This document shows positions 45,943-55,010 of a stretch of DNA of 64,000 bases, one piece after another (positions within the stretch are counted from its first letter, which is position 1; each line of letters begins with the position of its first letter). A model generated the notes under the pieces. That model made no database searches and was not told the origin of the DNA. It worked only from the letters and a program-made list of their open reading frames with translations. Both the position numbers and the translations under genes were made by a program. This DNA is from Thermocrispum municipale DSM 44069 (GTDB taxonomy: Bacteria > Actinomycetota > Actinomycetes > Mycobacteriales > Pseudonocardiaceae). The DNA is taken from positions 472,115 through 536,114 of the forward strand of contig NZ_KE386593.1 in the NCBI RefSeq assembly GCF_000427825.1, written 5' to 3'.

Positions 45943-46251
45943 TCAGTCCACCCGTTGTCCCGAGAAGGTGCGCACGCCCTCCTCCTCGTCGGCATCCATC
46001 TGTCCGGCGATCTTCCGCAACGACGAGCCGGTGCTGCTCGCCTGCTCGGCCCCCTTGGCGAACTCCGTGCGCATGCCGGAGGTGAACTTGGTCAGCGCCG
46101 CGGCCATCGAGCCGGAACTGGGCAGCTTGCCGAACACACCCTCGCCCTTCGCATCGGTCAGGCCGTCGCCCGCCTCGCTGATCTTCTTGCTCAGCTGGCT
46201 GACCTTGCTCGCGACGGTGCGAATCTCGTCCGGGTTGTATTCGCGACCCAC
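45943..46251 (-). CDS. EspC-like type VII secretion protein
   Basis: A 102-residue helical protein of the EspC/DUF2580 kind: REYNPDEIRTVASKVSQLSK then FGKLPSSGSMAAALTKFTSG and ending in an acidic helix. No WxG motif is seen. GTG start at 46251. It lies 20 bases before the transglycosylase gene, and may be its partner in secretion. Confidence 0.7.
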   Translation of the reverse strand: MGREYNPDEIRTVASKVSQLSKKISEAGDGLTDAKGEGVFGKLPSSGSMAAALTKFTSGMRTEFAKGAEQASSTGSSLRKIAGQMDADEEEGVRTFSGQRVD

Positions 46252-46375
46252 GGATCGACCCCTCTCGTACCTGCCCCGTGCAGCGTTGAGACGCGCCCGC
46301 TGCGGCGGCGGTTCCGGGACAACTGTAGGAGGTGGATGCGGCGCGCGGCCGCGCTTCGGTGGATTTCACCCGGGC

Positions 46376-47149
46376 TTACACGCGCTCGAGTTGCTCCCAC
46401 ACGCGTTGGGCGAGCAGCGAGTTGTCCGCCGGCGTGACTGTGCACCACTCCTCGCCGTCCGGGTTGCGCTCCACCTGCATCAAGTAGCGGCCCGCGTCGG
46501 TGTCGTGGAAGGCCACGACGTGCTCGGCTCGCCTGGTCACGCCGTCCCGGCCGCGGCGTTGCACACCGAACTGGCCGCGCGCCATCTGCCCGAGCAGCAT
46601 GCCGGCCAGCTCCTGCGCGGTGTACAGCGGGACGCCGCGGTCCTGCAGCGCGGTGACCAGGGCGTGCGCGTCACCGCGGGCGTGGGCGGCGGCGTCGATC
46701 AGCACGGGGTGTGGGATCGACACCGTTTGGCCGACGCCGGGCCCGAGTTCGCCGATGACCGACACCGCGGACTCCGCCAGCGTCGACGGCCGCGCGGGCA
46801 CCAGCCACACCTCCTCGCCCTCGACCACGCCGAGCACCGCATAGTTGCCCGTGCTGACCGCCAGGCCGGAGATCTGCGGCTGTCCAGGCGCCCACACCCA
46901 GACGTCGATGCCGACTTCCGGGGAGGCGAGCATGCCCATCAGGTCCAGCAGCTCGTTGTCCGCGCGGTTGCCGCGCGCCAGCCCGCGCTCGGCCAAGGAT
47001 GCCCACGCCTTGTCGACGATCTCGGCGCGTTCGGCATACGTCACACCAGGGCTGGGCGTCTCCAACGCGACGTGCCGGGTGCCGAGCCGTTCCGCCTCCC
47101 ACAGCACGTCGAACTCGACGGTGGAGAGCACCACCGTCTGCTCGGTCAC
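46376..47149 (-). CDS. EspG-family type VII secretion chaperone
   Basis: A 257-residue cytosolic protein of the EspG type (opening STVEFDVLWEAERLGTRH, middle VWVWAPGQPQISGLAVSTGN, end ADNSLLAQRVWEQLERV). In mycobacteria EspG binds the tip of PE-PPE dimers and delivers them to the ESX secretion machinery. The start overlaps the PPE stop by four bases, exactly as expected for chaperone and cargo. Confidence 0.85.
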   Translation of the reverse strand: MTEQTVVLSTVEFDVLWEAERLGTRHVALETPSPGVTYAERAEIVDKAWASLAERGLARGNRADNELLDLMGMLASPEVGIDVWVWAPGQPQISGLAVSTGNYAVLGVVEGEEVWLVPARPSTLAESAVSVIGELGPGVGQTVSIPHPVLIDAAAHARGDAHALVTALQDRGVPLYTAQELAGMLLGQMARGQFGVQRRGRDGVTRRAEHVVAFHDTDAGRYLMQVERNPDGEEWCTVTPADNSLLAQRVWEQLERV

Positions 47150-48906
47150 CGGTCTTCTCCTCGCTCCGCACGCTCGTCACCGATCACTTCGGGGGCGACC
47201 ATGCGCTGGTCGGCGAACAAGTCCACGTCGTCGACGCCGTGGCTGCGCACTCGTGTCTCGTCGGTGACGCCCTCGGGCATCGCGGCCTGCTCCAGGTAGC
47301 GCGGCTGCTGCCCCGCCTGCTCCGGCTCCACCTTCTCCGCGGCCACGGCCTCCTGCTCGTTCGGCAGCTCGCCTGCGTCGAAGTCGTACAGCTGCTTGCC
47401 GTCGACCACGGTGTCCTTGCCGAGCTGCTGGGCCCGACGCTGCTTGTCCTCCTCCGCGCCCGCCGCGCCGACCGCACCACTGGCCGCCAGCGCTGCGGCA
47501 CCTCCGGCCGCGTTGGCCGCTGCGGTGGGCGAAACCCCGGACGGAGTCCCACCGACGACCGAAGCCGACCCCGGAGCGCCCGGCGCTCCGGGCGGCGTCA
47601 CACCGCTGATCCGGCCGTTGGCCAGTTTCTCCGGGGGGAGGTTGGAGCCGAAGCCGCGGCCGAGCGAGCCTTCGCCGAAGAACCCGCGCCCACCGGGAGC
47701 ACCCGCGGACGCCTTGCCGCCCGGTCCGCCGGTGGCCGCGGCGAACCCGCCGCCGCCGCTCTGCTGGGCGCCGCCGCGCGGCTGCGGGCTCTGCGTGCCG
47801 GACGACTCGCCCTTGCTGGCGCCCGGACCGGTGTTGGGCGTGCCGGTGCTGGTCGAACTGCTCGACCCCGAACCGCCGGAGTCACCCGAGCCACCAGGGG
47901 CGGCCTGGCCGACCGGCGCGGCGGGCCGCCTGCCGTCGGACTGCCAGCCGACCGGCGGAACCATGCCCACGGCCCCGACCACGTTGGGCCCCGCGGGCGC
48001 GCTGCTCGCCGTCGTCGACGAACCCGGATGCGAGGCAGGCGCGTTCGACGACGGATTGGTCGTCGGCGGTGGCGCGCTGGGGCGCGGGCTCGGGCTGTCG
48101 TGGTAGGAAGCCTGGCTGTCCCGCGGCGGCCGGGGAGCGTTGTCCGGAACCGAGCCGGGCCCGACCGTTCCGCGGCCCTGGTTCGGGTATTCGCTCGGGT
48201 CCTTCGGCGGTGCGCCCGCCGCCGCGGTGCTGGCCGTGCCCGGGTCCTGCACGACCGGCGGCGTTCCCACGTTCCCCATGGCCACCGTCGCCGTCGTACC
48301 CACGTCGCCGACCAGCAGATCCTGACCGCTGCCGTCGTCCAGGTAGAGGTGCTGCGGCGAGTCGAGCGGCTTGATGCCCTTCAACTCGTTTGCCGCGGTG
48401 GTCTGGAACTCCTTGATCGCGTCGACCGCCTGATCCCTGGCCGCGCGGGCGGCGCGCACCTGCTCGGCGTGGTCGGTCTCGTGCCCGATCAGGCTGGCCA
48501 GCACGTCCCCGAGCTCCAGCCCGCCGTCGCCCGCGCGCAACGTCTCCGGGTTCGGCAGCTTGTTGACCATGCTGGTGAACGCCTCGCTGATGACGAAGGC
48601 GGACTGCGCGGCGTCGTCCATCTTCGTCTTCGCGTCGCCCGCGAACTCGGCGCTCCGGCTGATCAGCTCGGTGGCCCGCTCGGCCGCGGTGCTTTCCCAC
48701 GAGACGCCGATCTTGCGCAGGCCGTCCCGCAGCGCGTCGTCGGCCTCGGAGAGCGCATTGCCGACCGACTTCAGCGCGTCGACCGCCTCCGCGATGGTGC
48801 CGGAGCCGGGGCCTGTGGTGAACAGCTCCACTTCGATGGCAAGCATCCCCGGGGTGTACCCCTCGAAGCGGTGGCCGGTGATCTTGGTGATCTTGTCCGC
48901 GTCCAT
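47146..48906 (-). CDS. PPE-domain type VII secretion substrate
   Basis: A 586-residue protein. The first 175 residues are PPE-like helices (GVSWESTAAERATELI carries the W-x-x motif) without the strict PPE start. The rest is a long Pro/Ser/Gly-rich disordered tail with an ordered-looking C-terminal 90 residues (LGKDTVVDGKQLYDFDAGEL). No signal peptide. It is coupled to the EspG gene and is probably paired with the PE-like protein at 49502. ATG 48906. Confidence 0.82.
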   Translation of the reverse strand: MDADKITKITGHRFEGYTPGMLAIEVELFTTGPGSGTIAEAVDALKSVGNALSEADDALRDGLRKIGVSWESTAAERATELISRSAEFAGDAKTKMDDAAQSAFVISEAFTSMVNKLPNPETLRAGDGGLELGDVLASLIGHETDHAEQVRAARAARDQAVDAIKEFQTTAANELKGIKPLDSPQHLYLDDGSGQDLLVGDVGTTATVAMGNVGTPPVVQDPGTASTAAAGAPPKDPSEYPNQGRGTVGPGSVPDNAPRPPRDSQASYHDSPSPRPSAPPPTTNPSSNAPASHPGSSTTASSAPAGPNVVGAVGMVPPVGWQSDGRRPAAPVGQAAPGGSGDSGGSGSSSSTSTGTPNTGPGASKGESSGTQSPQPRGGAQQSGGGGFAAATGGPGGKASAGAPGGRGFFGEGSLGRGFGSNLPPEKLANGRISGVTPPGAPGAPGSASVVGGTPSGVSPTAAANAAGGAAALAASGAVGAAGAEEDKQRRAQQLGKDTVVDGKQLYDFDAGELPNEQEAVAAEKVEPEQAGQQPRYLEQAAMPEGVTDETRVRSHGVDDVDLFADQRMVAPEVIGDERAERGEDR

Positions 48907-48912
48907 CCCCTG

Positions 48913-49521
48913 TTACCCCTTTTCGCGTAGCGCAGCCAGCGCGGTGGCCGCTGCCTGCTCGGCGATCTCGCATGCTTTCGGCTGCTCGGCATCCGGCTGG
49001 AAGGCGCTGAACCGGACGTGCAGCGACTGCCCGTCCGCGACGCCGACCGCCACTTCGCACTCGCCCGCCGACCGGCCCTCGGTGGTGATCTGTACGGCGG
49101 GGAAACCCGAGATCTCGGCCGGGCGGGCCTGCGCCGCTCCTGGGCGGGCCATCCGCCCGGAGATCCAGGACTCGACCCCGGCGTCCGGGTAGGCCGTCAC
49201 CAGCAGGTCGTACATCGGGTCTTTGTCCTGATGCAGCGCACAGTTGCGCAGACCGTCGGCCGTGCCGGGTTGCGGTTTGCGGGTGATCGACAGGCTGCGC
49301 AAGGCGTCCTCGGTGAACAGCAGGCACGGATCGAGCTCGTCGACCGGCAACTCGTCCGGCCGGTTCGGCAGCTGCGCGATCGCCGAGGCTTCCGCGCCGC
49401 CGCTGGGCTCCTCCGGCGGGGGCTCGGTGGCATCGGTCGACGTGCACGCCGCGGCGGCGCAGGCCAGCATGACCAGCGCGGGCACGGCGGTCGTGGTGCG
49501 CCTAGTCGGCCTGATCGGCAC
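48913..49521 (-). CDS. DUF3558 lipoprotein
   Basis: A 202-residue lipoprotein. The N-terminus RPTRRTTT plus a hydrophobic stretch ends at a lipobox with Cys26 (AAAC). The DUF3558 domain follows (LDPCLLFTEDALRSLSI, then CALHQDK). GTG 49521 with GGTGA upstream is preferred; GTG 49530 would also be possible, and both overlap the PE-like gene. Such lipoproteins are common in actinobacterial type VII loci. Function unknown. Confidence 0.72.
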   Translation of the reverse strand: MPIRPTRRTTTAVPALVMLACAAAACTSTDATEPPPEEPSGGAEASAIAQLPNRPDELPVDELDPCLLFTEDALRSLSITRKPQPGTADGLRNCALHQDKDPMYDLLVTAYPDAGVESWISGRMARPGAAQARPAEISGFPAVQITTEGRSAGECEVAVGVADGQSLHVRFSAFQPDAEQPKACEIAEQAAATALAALREKG

Positions 49522-49927
49522 GTCGTTCACCAAACGTCTCGGCGATCTCGTCGTCGTCGAGCTGGTAGCGCTCGGCTGCCTGACGGAGCTGCTGCTGCAG
49601 CTGACGCAGCGTGTACAGGTACTCCTTGGCGCGGGCCAGGTGGGAATCCTCGCCGTCGACCACCGCGTCGTTCCACGCCTCGGCCACCGCTTTGCTGATG
49701 GCGTTCTGCGACGGGGCACCCACCCGCATCAACGGGCCGTGCCGCAGCAATGCCTCGCTCAACGCGTCCGCCTGCTCCACGACGACCTTCGCCGCCTGCA
49801 GGATCTGATCCGGCTCGATCCGGACGCGTACCCCGCCCGCGACGTCGACGGCGACGGAGAACGAGTCGTCACCGATGCTGGACACGCCACCCGCGGCATC
49901 GTTCTGTGAGCTCGCTGAGCTGGCCAT
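49502..49927 (-). CDS. PE-like type VII secretion protein
   Basis: A 141-residue protein with two long helices (about residues 40-70 and 90-122) and the signal YQLDD right after the second helix, matching Y-x-x-x-D/E at the position used by PE proteins. It is the first gene of the operon and lies upstream of a DUF3558 lipoprotein, PPE and EspG gene. The PE sequence motif itself is absent, so this is a structural and positional inference. ATG at 49927. Confidence 0.65.
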   Translation of the reverse strand: MASSASSQNDAAGGVSSIGDDSFSVAVDVAGGVRVRIEPDQILQAAKVVVEQADALSEALLRHGPLMRVGAPSQNAISKAVAEAWNDAVVDGEDSHLARAKEYLYTLRQLQQQLRQAAERYQLDDDEIAETFGERRADQAD

Positions 49928-50030
49928 CGCTGCTCGCACCCCCGCGCTTACGGTCCGTGTCACTGTTGCCTCAGCGCAGGCTACCAACTATCGGCAGGTC
50001 AGCGGTCCGGTTTGGCAAGGAGGACGGGAA

Positions 50031-51320
50031 CTACCCCGATGTCATTGCCCGGGTCTGTTCGCTGCCCGGAACCGCCACCTCGCCCCTGGCCGCGGCGAGT
50101 GCGATGTCCCGCCGGTGGTGGCCGCCGGGCAGGTGCACCGAGCGAAGCACGTCGTACGCCTTGGACCGGGCGGCTTCCAGGTCGTCGCCGGTGCCGACCA
50201 CCGACAACACCCGTCCACCGGAGGACCGCACGGAACCGTCCTCGGCCCGCCGGGTGCCTGCGTGCAGCACGCCTTCGCCGTCCGCTCCGGTGATCAGGTC
50301 GTCGACGCGGGGCCTGCCCGGGTAGCCCTCGGCGGCGAGCACGACGGTCACCGCGGCACCGGGCGCCCACTGCAACGGTGGGTGCTCGGCCAGCTTGCCG
50401 GTCGCGACCGCGTGCAACAGGGTCGCCAGCGGCGTCTCCAGCAGCCCGAGCACCGCCTGCGTCTCCGGGTCACCGAACCGGCAGTTGAACTCGATGACGT
50501 GCGGGCCGTCGGAGGTCAGCGCCAGGCCGGCGTACAGCAAGCCGCTGAACGAGGTGCCGCGCTCGGCCAGCTCGTCCACCGTGGGCTGCACGATCCGCGC
50601 GACGATGTCGTCGACCAGGCCTTCCGGCGCCCAGGGCAGCGGCGCGTAGGCACCCATGCCGCCGGTGTTCGGGCCGACGTCGCCGTCGCCGACCCGCTTG
50701 AAGTCCTGCGCAGGCAGCAGCGGGCGCACCGTGGTGCCGTCGACCAGGCAGAACAGTGACGCTTCCGGACCGTCCAGGTACGACTCCAGCAGCACCGGGT
50801 GGCCGCCGTCGAGCAGCGTCACCGCGTGCGCGCGGGCCTTGTCGTAGTCGTCGGTCACCACCACGCCTTTACCTGCGGCCAGACCGTCGTCCTTGACCAC
50901 CCAGGTCGGGCCGAAGCGGTCCAGCGCGGCGTCCAGGCGAGCCGGGTTGTCCACCACCTCGCTGCGCGCGGTCGGCACGCCCGCGGCCTGCATGACCTCT
51001 TTGGCAAACGCCTTCGACCCCTCGATGCGGGCGGCCGCGGCGCTCGGGCCGAAACACGGGATGCCTGCCGCACGGACCGCGTCCGCGACACCGTTGACCA
51101 ACGGGGCTTCCGGGCCGACCACCACGAGGTCGGCGCCCCACTCGCGCGCCAGTGCGGTGACCGCTTCCGGCTTGTTCGCCTCGACCGGGTGCTGCTCGGC
51201 GATCGATGCCGTGCCGGCATTGCCGGGGGCGCAGGCCAGCGCCGTGACGGCGGGGTCGTGCGAGGCGGCTAGCACCAACGCGTGTTCGCGGGCTCCGGAG
51301 CCGATAACCAAAACGCGCAC
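50031..51320 (-). CDS. purD: Phosphoribosylamine-glycine ligase
   Basis: A 429-residue ATP-grasp enzyme of purine synthesis that joins glycine to phosphoribosylamine. The N-terminal [12 protein letters not shown]-binding [13 protein letters not shown] and metal-binding CRFGDPETQ are intact. GTG start at 51320. It is not in an operon with other pur genes here. Downstream on the same strand lies the type VII operon, 103 bases away. Confidence 0.95.
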   Translation of the reverse strand: MRVLVIGSGAREHALVLAASHDPAVTALACAPGNAGTASIAEQHPVEANKPEAVTALAREWGADLVVVGPEAPLVNGVADAVRAAGIPCFGPSAAAARIEGSKAFAKEVMQAAGVPTARSEVVDNPARLDAALDRFGPTWVVKDDGLAAGKGVVVTDDYDKARAHAVTLLDGGHPVLLESYLDGPEASLFCLVDGTTVRPLLPAQDFKRVGDGDVGPNTGGMGAYAPLPWAPEGLVDDIVARIVQPTVDELAERGTSFSGLLYAGLALTSDGPHVIEFNCRFGDPETQAVLGLLETPLATLLHAVATGKLAEHPPLQWAPGAAVTVVLAAEGYPGRPRVDDLITGADGEGVLHAGTRRAEDGSVRSSGGRVLSVVGTGDDLEAARSKAYDVLRSVHLPGGHHRRDIALAAARGEVAVPGSEQTRAMTSG

Positions 51321-51437
51321 GTCGTGCAGCGTAGCGGGACGGCACGCCGATTCCAGCGGCGGCGTCGTTACCGCCAGGTATGCCGCTCGTCACGAATCAC
51401 CCCAAGTGGGACGAGGGGGCATGTTTCACTGGAGGGC

Positions 51438-51971
51438 GTGTCTGATTCAAGGCGAAGGACCGGACAGGCGGTAGGCCTCGCCCTCGTGGCGGGAGTCGCC
51501 GGCCTGCTCACCGCGTGCAGCGCGGCGGAGCAGCCGGAAGGTGCGCAGTCCGCGGCCGACCCAGCGGAGGCATCGGAGCCTGCCAAACCGGTCGACAAAC
51601 CGGCCAAGCACACACAGCAACCCCGTGACGAGGACAAGGTCGTCACGGTCATCAACAGCTTCCACAAGGCGGTGGACCGCGGCGACGCCAAGCGTGCGTG
51701 CTCGCTGCTGACCAAGACGCTGCAAGGCGTCTACGCCATGAACCCCGGCGCCGCCAACTGCGTCGAGGGCGTCAAGTACACGCACGACCACCTGGACGGC
51801 GCCAAGATGTCGGCGCTGAAGGTGGCCCCGGAGGATGTGAAGGTGAAGGGGCGCGAGGCGATCGTCAGCCACAAACTGATCGCCAAGCGCAACGACACCA
51901 AGGCGCAAGCCACCGACTCCTACAACCTCGTCCGCAGCGGCAAGACCTGGAAGATCGACTACATCGGCTGA
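51438..51971 (+). CDS. Small lipoprotein with NTF2-like domain
   Basis: A 177-residue exported lipoprotein: basic start, hydrophobic core, Cys27 in LLTAC, then a charged low-complexity linker (about residues 40-66) and an NTF2-like domain (VVTVINSFHKAVDRGDAKRA ... DSYNLVRSGKTWKIDYIG). GTG 51438 behind GGAGGGC. Divergent from purD over 117 bases. Function unknown. Confidence 0.82.
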   Translation: MSDSRRRTGQAVGLALVAGVAGLLTACSAAEQPEGAQSAADPAEASEPAKPVDKPAKHTQQPRDEDKVVTVINSFHKAVDRGDAKRACSLLTKTLQGVYAMNPGAANCVEGVKYTHDHLDGAKMSALKVAPEDVKVKGREAIVSHKLIAKRNDTKAQATDSYNLVRSGKTWKIDYIG

Positions 51972-51991
51972 CGCCGACCCACGACGTGACA

Positions 51992-52023
51992 AGGCCCCTC
52001 GGCGCTCGTGCACCGAGGGGCCT
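51992..52023. terminator. Bidirectional terminator
   Basis: Perfect 11-bp stem AGGCCCCTCGG / CCGAGGGGCCT with a ten-base loop between the convergent lipoprotein and PhoX genes. No T-run follows. Confidence 0.75.
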
Positions 52024-52032
52024 CGTCGGTGG

Positions 52033-54129
52033 TCAGCGGCCGCGCGGTTTGCCGATGCTGCCGTCGGGGTTGTAGACGAGCACCACGGCGGGCCGCGGCT
52101 GGGAGTCCCCGCCGTCCGGCCAGTGCGACGCGGGATTGTCCGCGCTGTGCCCGTCGACCTCGCCGGGGTGCTGCACGGAGACCAGCACGGTGTCCTTGGT
52201 GATGACCGGACCGCAGGTCTCCGCGCCCGGTGGCACGGTGAGGAACTGCTTGACGTGCCCGCGTTCGGCGCCTTCCAGCGGCACGGCGAACAGGCCGTCG
52301 TTGCTGCCCAGCGCGTTGCCGTCGGTGGTCACCCACAGGTTGCCGTAGTCGTCGAACGCCACGTTGTCCGGACACGAGATCGGGCTGACCTGCGACTTGT
52401 CGTAGCCGGCGAAGTACGTGTTCGGGTCGTTCGGGTCACCGCACACCAGCAGCAGCCGCCAGGTGAACGTCGTCGACGTGTTGTCGGAGTTGTCCTCCTC
52501 CAACTCGAGCACCTGGCCGTGCTTGTTGTTCACCCGCGGAGCGACCTCGGTGGCGCCTTCCTTGCCTTCCTCGCCGCGTTCGGTGTTGTTGGTCAGCGCG
52601 GCGTAGACACGGCCGGTCCGCAGGTTCGGTTGCACGTCTTCGGGACGGTCCATCTTGGTGGCCCCGACCGCGTCCGCGGCCATGCGGGTGAAGACGTAGA
52701 CCTCTTCGGCGGTGAAGCCCGGCACGTACGACTTGTCGTTGTGGGCCAGCAGGATCCACTCGCCGGTGCCGTCGAACTCGCCGTCGGAGGGCAGCTTGCC
52801 GGAGCCGTCGATCTCCTCGGCCGGGCTGTCGCCGGTGAACTTGGCGACGTAGAGCTTGCCGGAGTTCAGCAGCTTCTTGTTGTGTTCGCGGGCCCGCTTG
52901 CTCATCCCGGGCTTCATCCGGCCGTCCGAGACGAACTTGTACATGTACTCGAACCGCTCGTCGTCGCCCATGTAGGCCACCACGCGGCCGTCCTTGGCCA
53001 CGATGATGTTGGCGCCTTCGTGCTTGAACCGGCCGAGCGCGGTGTGCTTGACCGGCGTCGAATCCGGCTCGAGCGGGTCGATCTCGACGATGTAGCCGAA
53101 CCGGTTGGGCTCGTTCGGCTCCTCGGTCAGGTCGAACCGCGGGTCGTAGCGCTCCCACTTGCGCTGGCTGGCGCCGCCGGTGATGCCGTAGCGGTCGTAG
53201 CGGGCCTTGGCCTCCGGGTCGGTGATCTGGTCGGCGTGCGCGAAGTACTGGTGGATGTTCTCCTCGCCGGACAGGATCGTGCCCCACGGCGTGTGGCCGC
53301 CCGAGCAGTTGTTGAGCGTGCCGAGCACCTCGAAGCCGCTCGGGTCGGCGTTGGTGCGCAGGTACTTCGACCCGCGCGCCGGACCTTGGACGGTGAACGG
53401 CGTGCGCATCGTGATGCGGCGGTTGTAGCGCTTGGCCTTGGGTGAGGAGACCGGGGCCTGCCGGAGGGTGCCCGAGCGCGTGTCGGTGTCCAGCAGCACG
53501 ACGGACATGCCGTGCGCGGCCCAGCCGACCCGGACCTGCTCGAGCGTGGGGTTCTCCGGGTCGTAGCCGCGGAACATGAACTCTTCCGTCGTGTACTCGT
53601 GGTTGTTGACCATCAACCACGAGCCCTCGTCACCGGGCACCGGCACCAGCGTGCAGTAGTCGCAGTTGAAGCCGAACTGCTTGGCCTGCGCGGCGCCGGT
53701 CTGGTTGTCGAAGTCCCATTCGGGGGCGTCGGCCAGCACCGGGTCGCCCCAACGGATGATGATCTGCTGGCGGTAGCCCTTGGGCACCACGACCTCGTCG
53801 AGCGTGTTCGGCTCCACCGGCTCGAAGTCGGTGCCCGGAGCCGGCTTGTTCGGCTTGCCCGGCTTGTCCGGCCGGGCGGGGGCCGCGACGGCGGTGCCGG
53901 ACAGCAGGGCCGCTCCGGTGCCCGCGGCCGCCACGACCGCTCCGGAGCGCAGCGCGCCGCGCCGGGACAGCACTTTGTTCAGCACTTCGCCGAAGTACTC
54001 GTTGTCGCTGGTGTTCGGCGCGGGGTGGGAACACTGGTCGCCGCACCGGTACTTGCAGGTCACCGCCTGCCGTCCGAGGGGGCGGGTGGTCAGCAGGGGC
54101 AGTAGGCGCCGCTGTGGTCGGGTGAACAT
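52033..54129 (-). CDS. phoX: PhoX-type (DUF839) phosphatase, Tat-exported
   Basis: A 698-residue exported enzyme. The N-terminus carries a Cys-rich segment CKYRCGDQC (25-33), then a twin-arginine signal SRRGALRSGAVVAAAGTG at about 55-75. The mature domain has the PhoX segments FGFNCDYC, NNHEYTTEEFMFRGYD and NNCSGGHTPWGTILSGEE. The family is Ca2+/Fe3+-dependent alkaline phosphatase, made under phosphate limitation in many bacteria. ATG 54129 is behind AGGAGG. The gene is single and starts 370 bases away from the next gene. Confidence 0.87.
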   Translation of the reverse strand: MFTRPQRRLLPLLTTRPLGRQAVTCKYRCGDQCSHPAPNTSDNEYFGEVLNKVLSRRGALRSGAVVAAAGTGAALLSGTAVAAPARPDKPGKPNKPAPGTDFEPVEPNTLDEVVVPKGYRQQIIIRWGDPVLADAPEWDFDNQTGAAQAKQFGFNCDYCTLVPVPGDEGSWLMVNNHEYTTEEFMFRGYDPENPTLEQVRVGWAAHGMSVVLLDTDTRSGTLRQAPVSSPKAKRYNRRITMRTPFTVQGPARGSKYLRTNADPSGFEVLGTLNNCSGGHTPWGTILSGEENIHQYFAHADQITDPEAKARYDRYGITGGASQRKWERYDPRFDLTEEPNEPNRFGYIVEIDPLEPDSTPVKHTALGRFKHEGANIIVAKDGRVVAYMGDDERFEYMYKFVSDGRMKPGMSKRAREHNKKLLNSGKLYVAKFTGDSPAEEIDGSGKLPSDGEFDGTGEWILLAHNDKSYVPGFTAEEVYVFTRMAADAVGATKMDRPEDVQPNLRTGRVYAALTNNTERGEEGKEGATEVAPRVNNKHGQVLELEEDNSDNTSTTFTWRLLLVCGDPNDPNTYFAGYDKSQVSPISCPDNVAFDDYGNLWVTTDGNALGSNDGLFAVPLEGAERGHVKQFLTVPPGAETCGPVITKDTVLVSVQHPGEVDGHSADNPASHWPDGGDSQPRPAVVLVYNPDGSIGKPRGR

Positions 54130-54501
54130 CCGGGCCTCCTGGCTGGTCATTCGGGAACGACGTGACGCTACGCAATCGCCGTGGTCACCAGGCCACGACT
54201 GAGTGAATACCGGGCGAACAGTTAACCCTCCACCGACTGCCGCGGCAACCGGCGAACGTATGACGAAGTTCGTCCCTTTTGGTGACTGCGTCGGGAGTCC
54301 GGACACGGCCCGCTGCGTCCAACGACCTCCGCCGAAGACACCGGTGGGCGGGCCGTCACCGACCCGCCCACGGGAGTTCGTGCGCTCAGGTGCTCAGACA
54401 CCGGTGGGCGGGCCGTCACCGACCCGCCCACGGGGAGTTCGTGCACTCAGGTGCTTGCCGGAGATCCGCTCGTCATACCCGACGGCGACCTTCCCACCGG
54501 C
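54130..54501. other. Region between PhoX and the type VII module
   Basis: The left part is the PhoX promoter region; its reverse strand reads GTTAACTGTTCGCC at 54213-54226. The right part holds two 60-base direct repeats described separately. No gene is supported. Confidence 0.45.
54336..54455. repeat. Two 60-base direct repeats, each with a hairpin
   Basis: Units at about 54336-54395 and 54396-54455 are nearly identical. Each contains the inverted repeat GTGGGCGGG / CCCGCCCAC around a ten-base loop. They follow the stop of the minus-strand gene at 54502 and could act as a doubled terminator. Confidence 0.75.
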
Positions 54502-55002
54502 TCACCAATCGTCGTCGTCGTTGAAGAACCGGCCGCCGAATCCGCCGCCGGCGTCGGCAGGCTGCTCGGGCTCGGGCTCCGGCTCCTCCGGCTCGGCTTC
54601 CGCCTTCTCCGGTGCGAACCGGTCGAACCCGATCTCGTTGAGCTGTTCCGGGGTGGCGGGCGGCACGTCTCTCAGCGACGTCAGCGCCCGCGCGGTCTCC
54701 CGGTCCAGGTTGCCCGACGCGAAGTCCTCGACGATCTTGCGCCAGGTCAGCTCGCCGCGTTCCAGGCGCTCGAACACCGGCTGCCACGCATCGGTACGCG
54801 CGTGCCCGGTGATGTAGAGACGGAACCGCTCGACATCCTCGTCGGTGATCGGCTCGTCCTTCTCGTCCCGCTCGAGGTCCTCGAGCGCTCCACGCAGGTC
54901 GTGCGCGGACAACAGGGCATGATCGATCCGCGCTTCGAGCTCCCGCTGGGCCGCTTCCATGCCAGGGGTGAGGTCCACGTAGCTGTTGGAAAAACTGGTC
55001 AT
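54502..55002 (-). CDS. Acidic protein of a type VII two-gene module
   Basis: A 166-residue protein of unknown family. It begins TSFSNSYVDLTPGMEAAQRELE, a helical region, and ends in a very acidic tail with Pro and Glu repeats and the final residues NDDDDW. It starts eight bases after the stop of the ESX-type gene, so they form one unit. The helical, leaderless nature suits a chaperone or co-secreted partner. Confidence 0.7.
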   Translation of the reverse strand: MTSFSNSYVDLTPGMEAAQRELEARIDHALLSAHDLRGALEDLERDEKDEPITDEDVERFRLYITGHARTDAWQPVFERLERGELTWRKIVEDFASGNLDRETARALTSLRDVPPATPEQLNEIGFDRFAPEKAEAEPEEPEPEPEQPADAGGGFGGRFFNDDDDW

Positions 55003-55010
55003 CGTCCCGC

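Noticed and set aside
47146-49447. Long alternative frames inside the PPE gene
   Set aside because: Shadows caused by high GC; only the PPE frame has protein-like helices and operon spacing.
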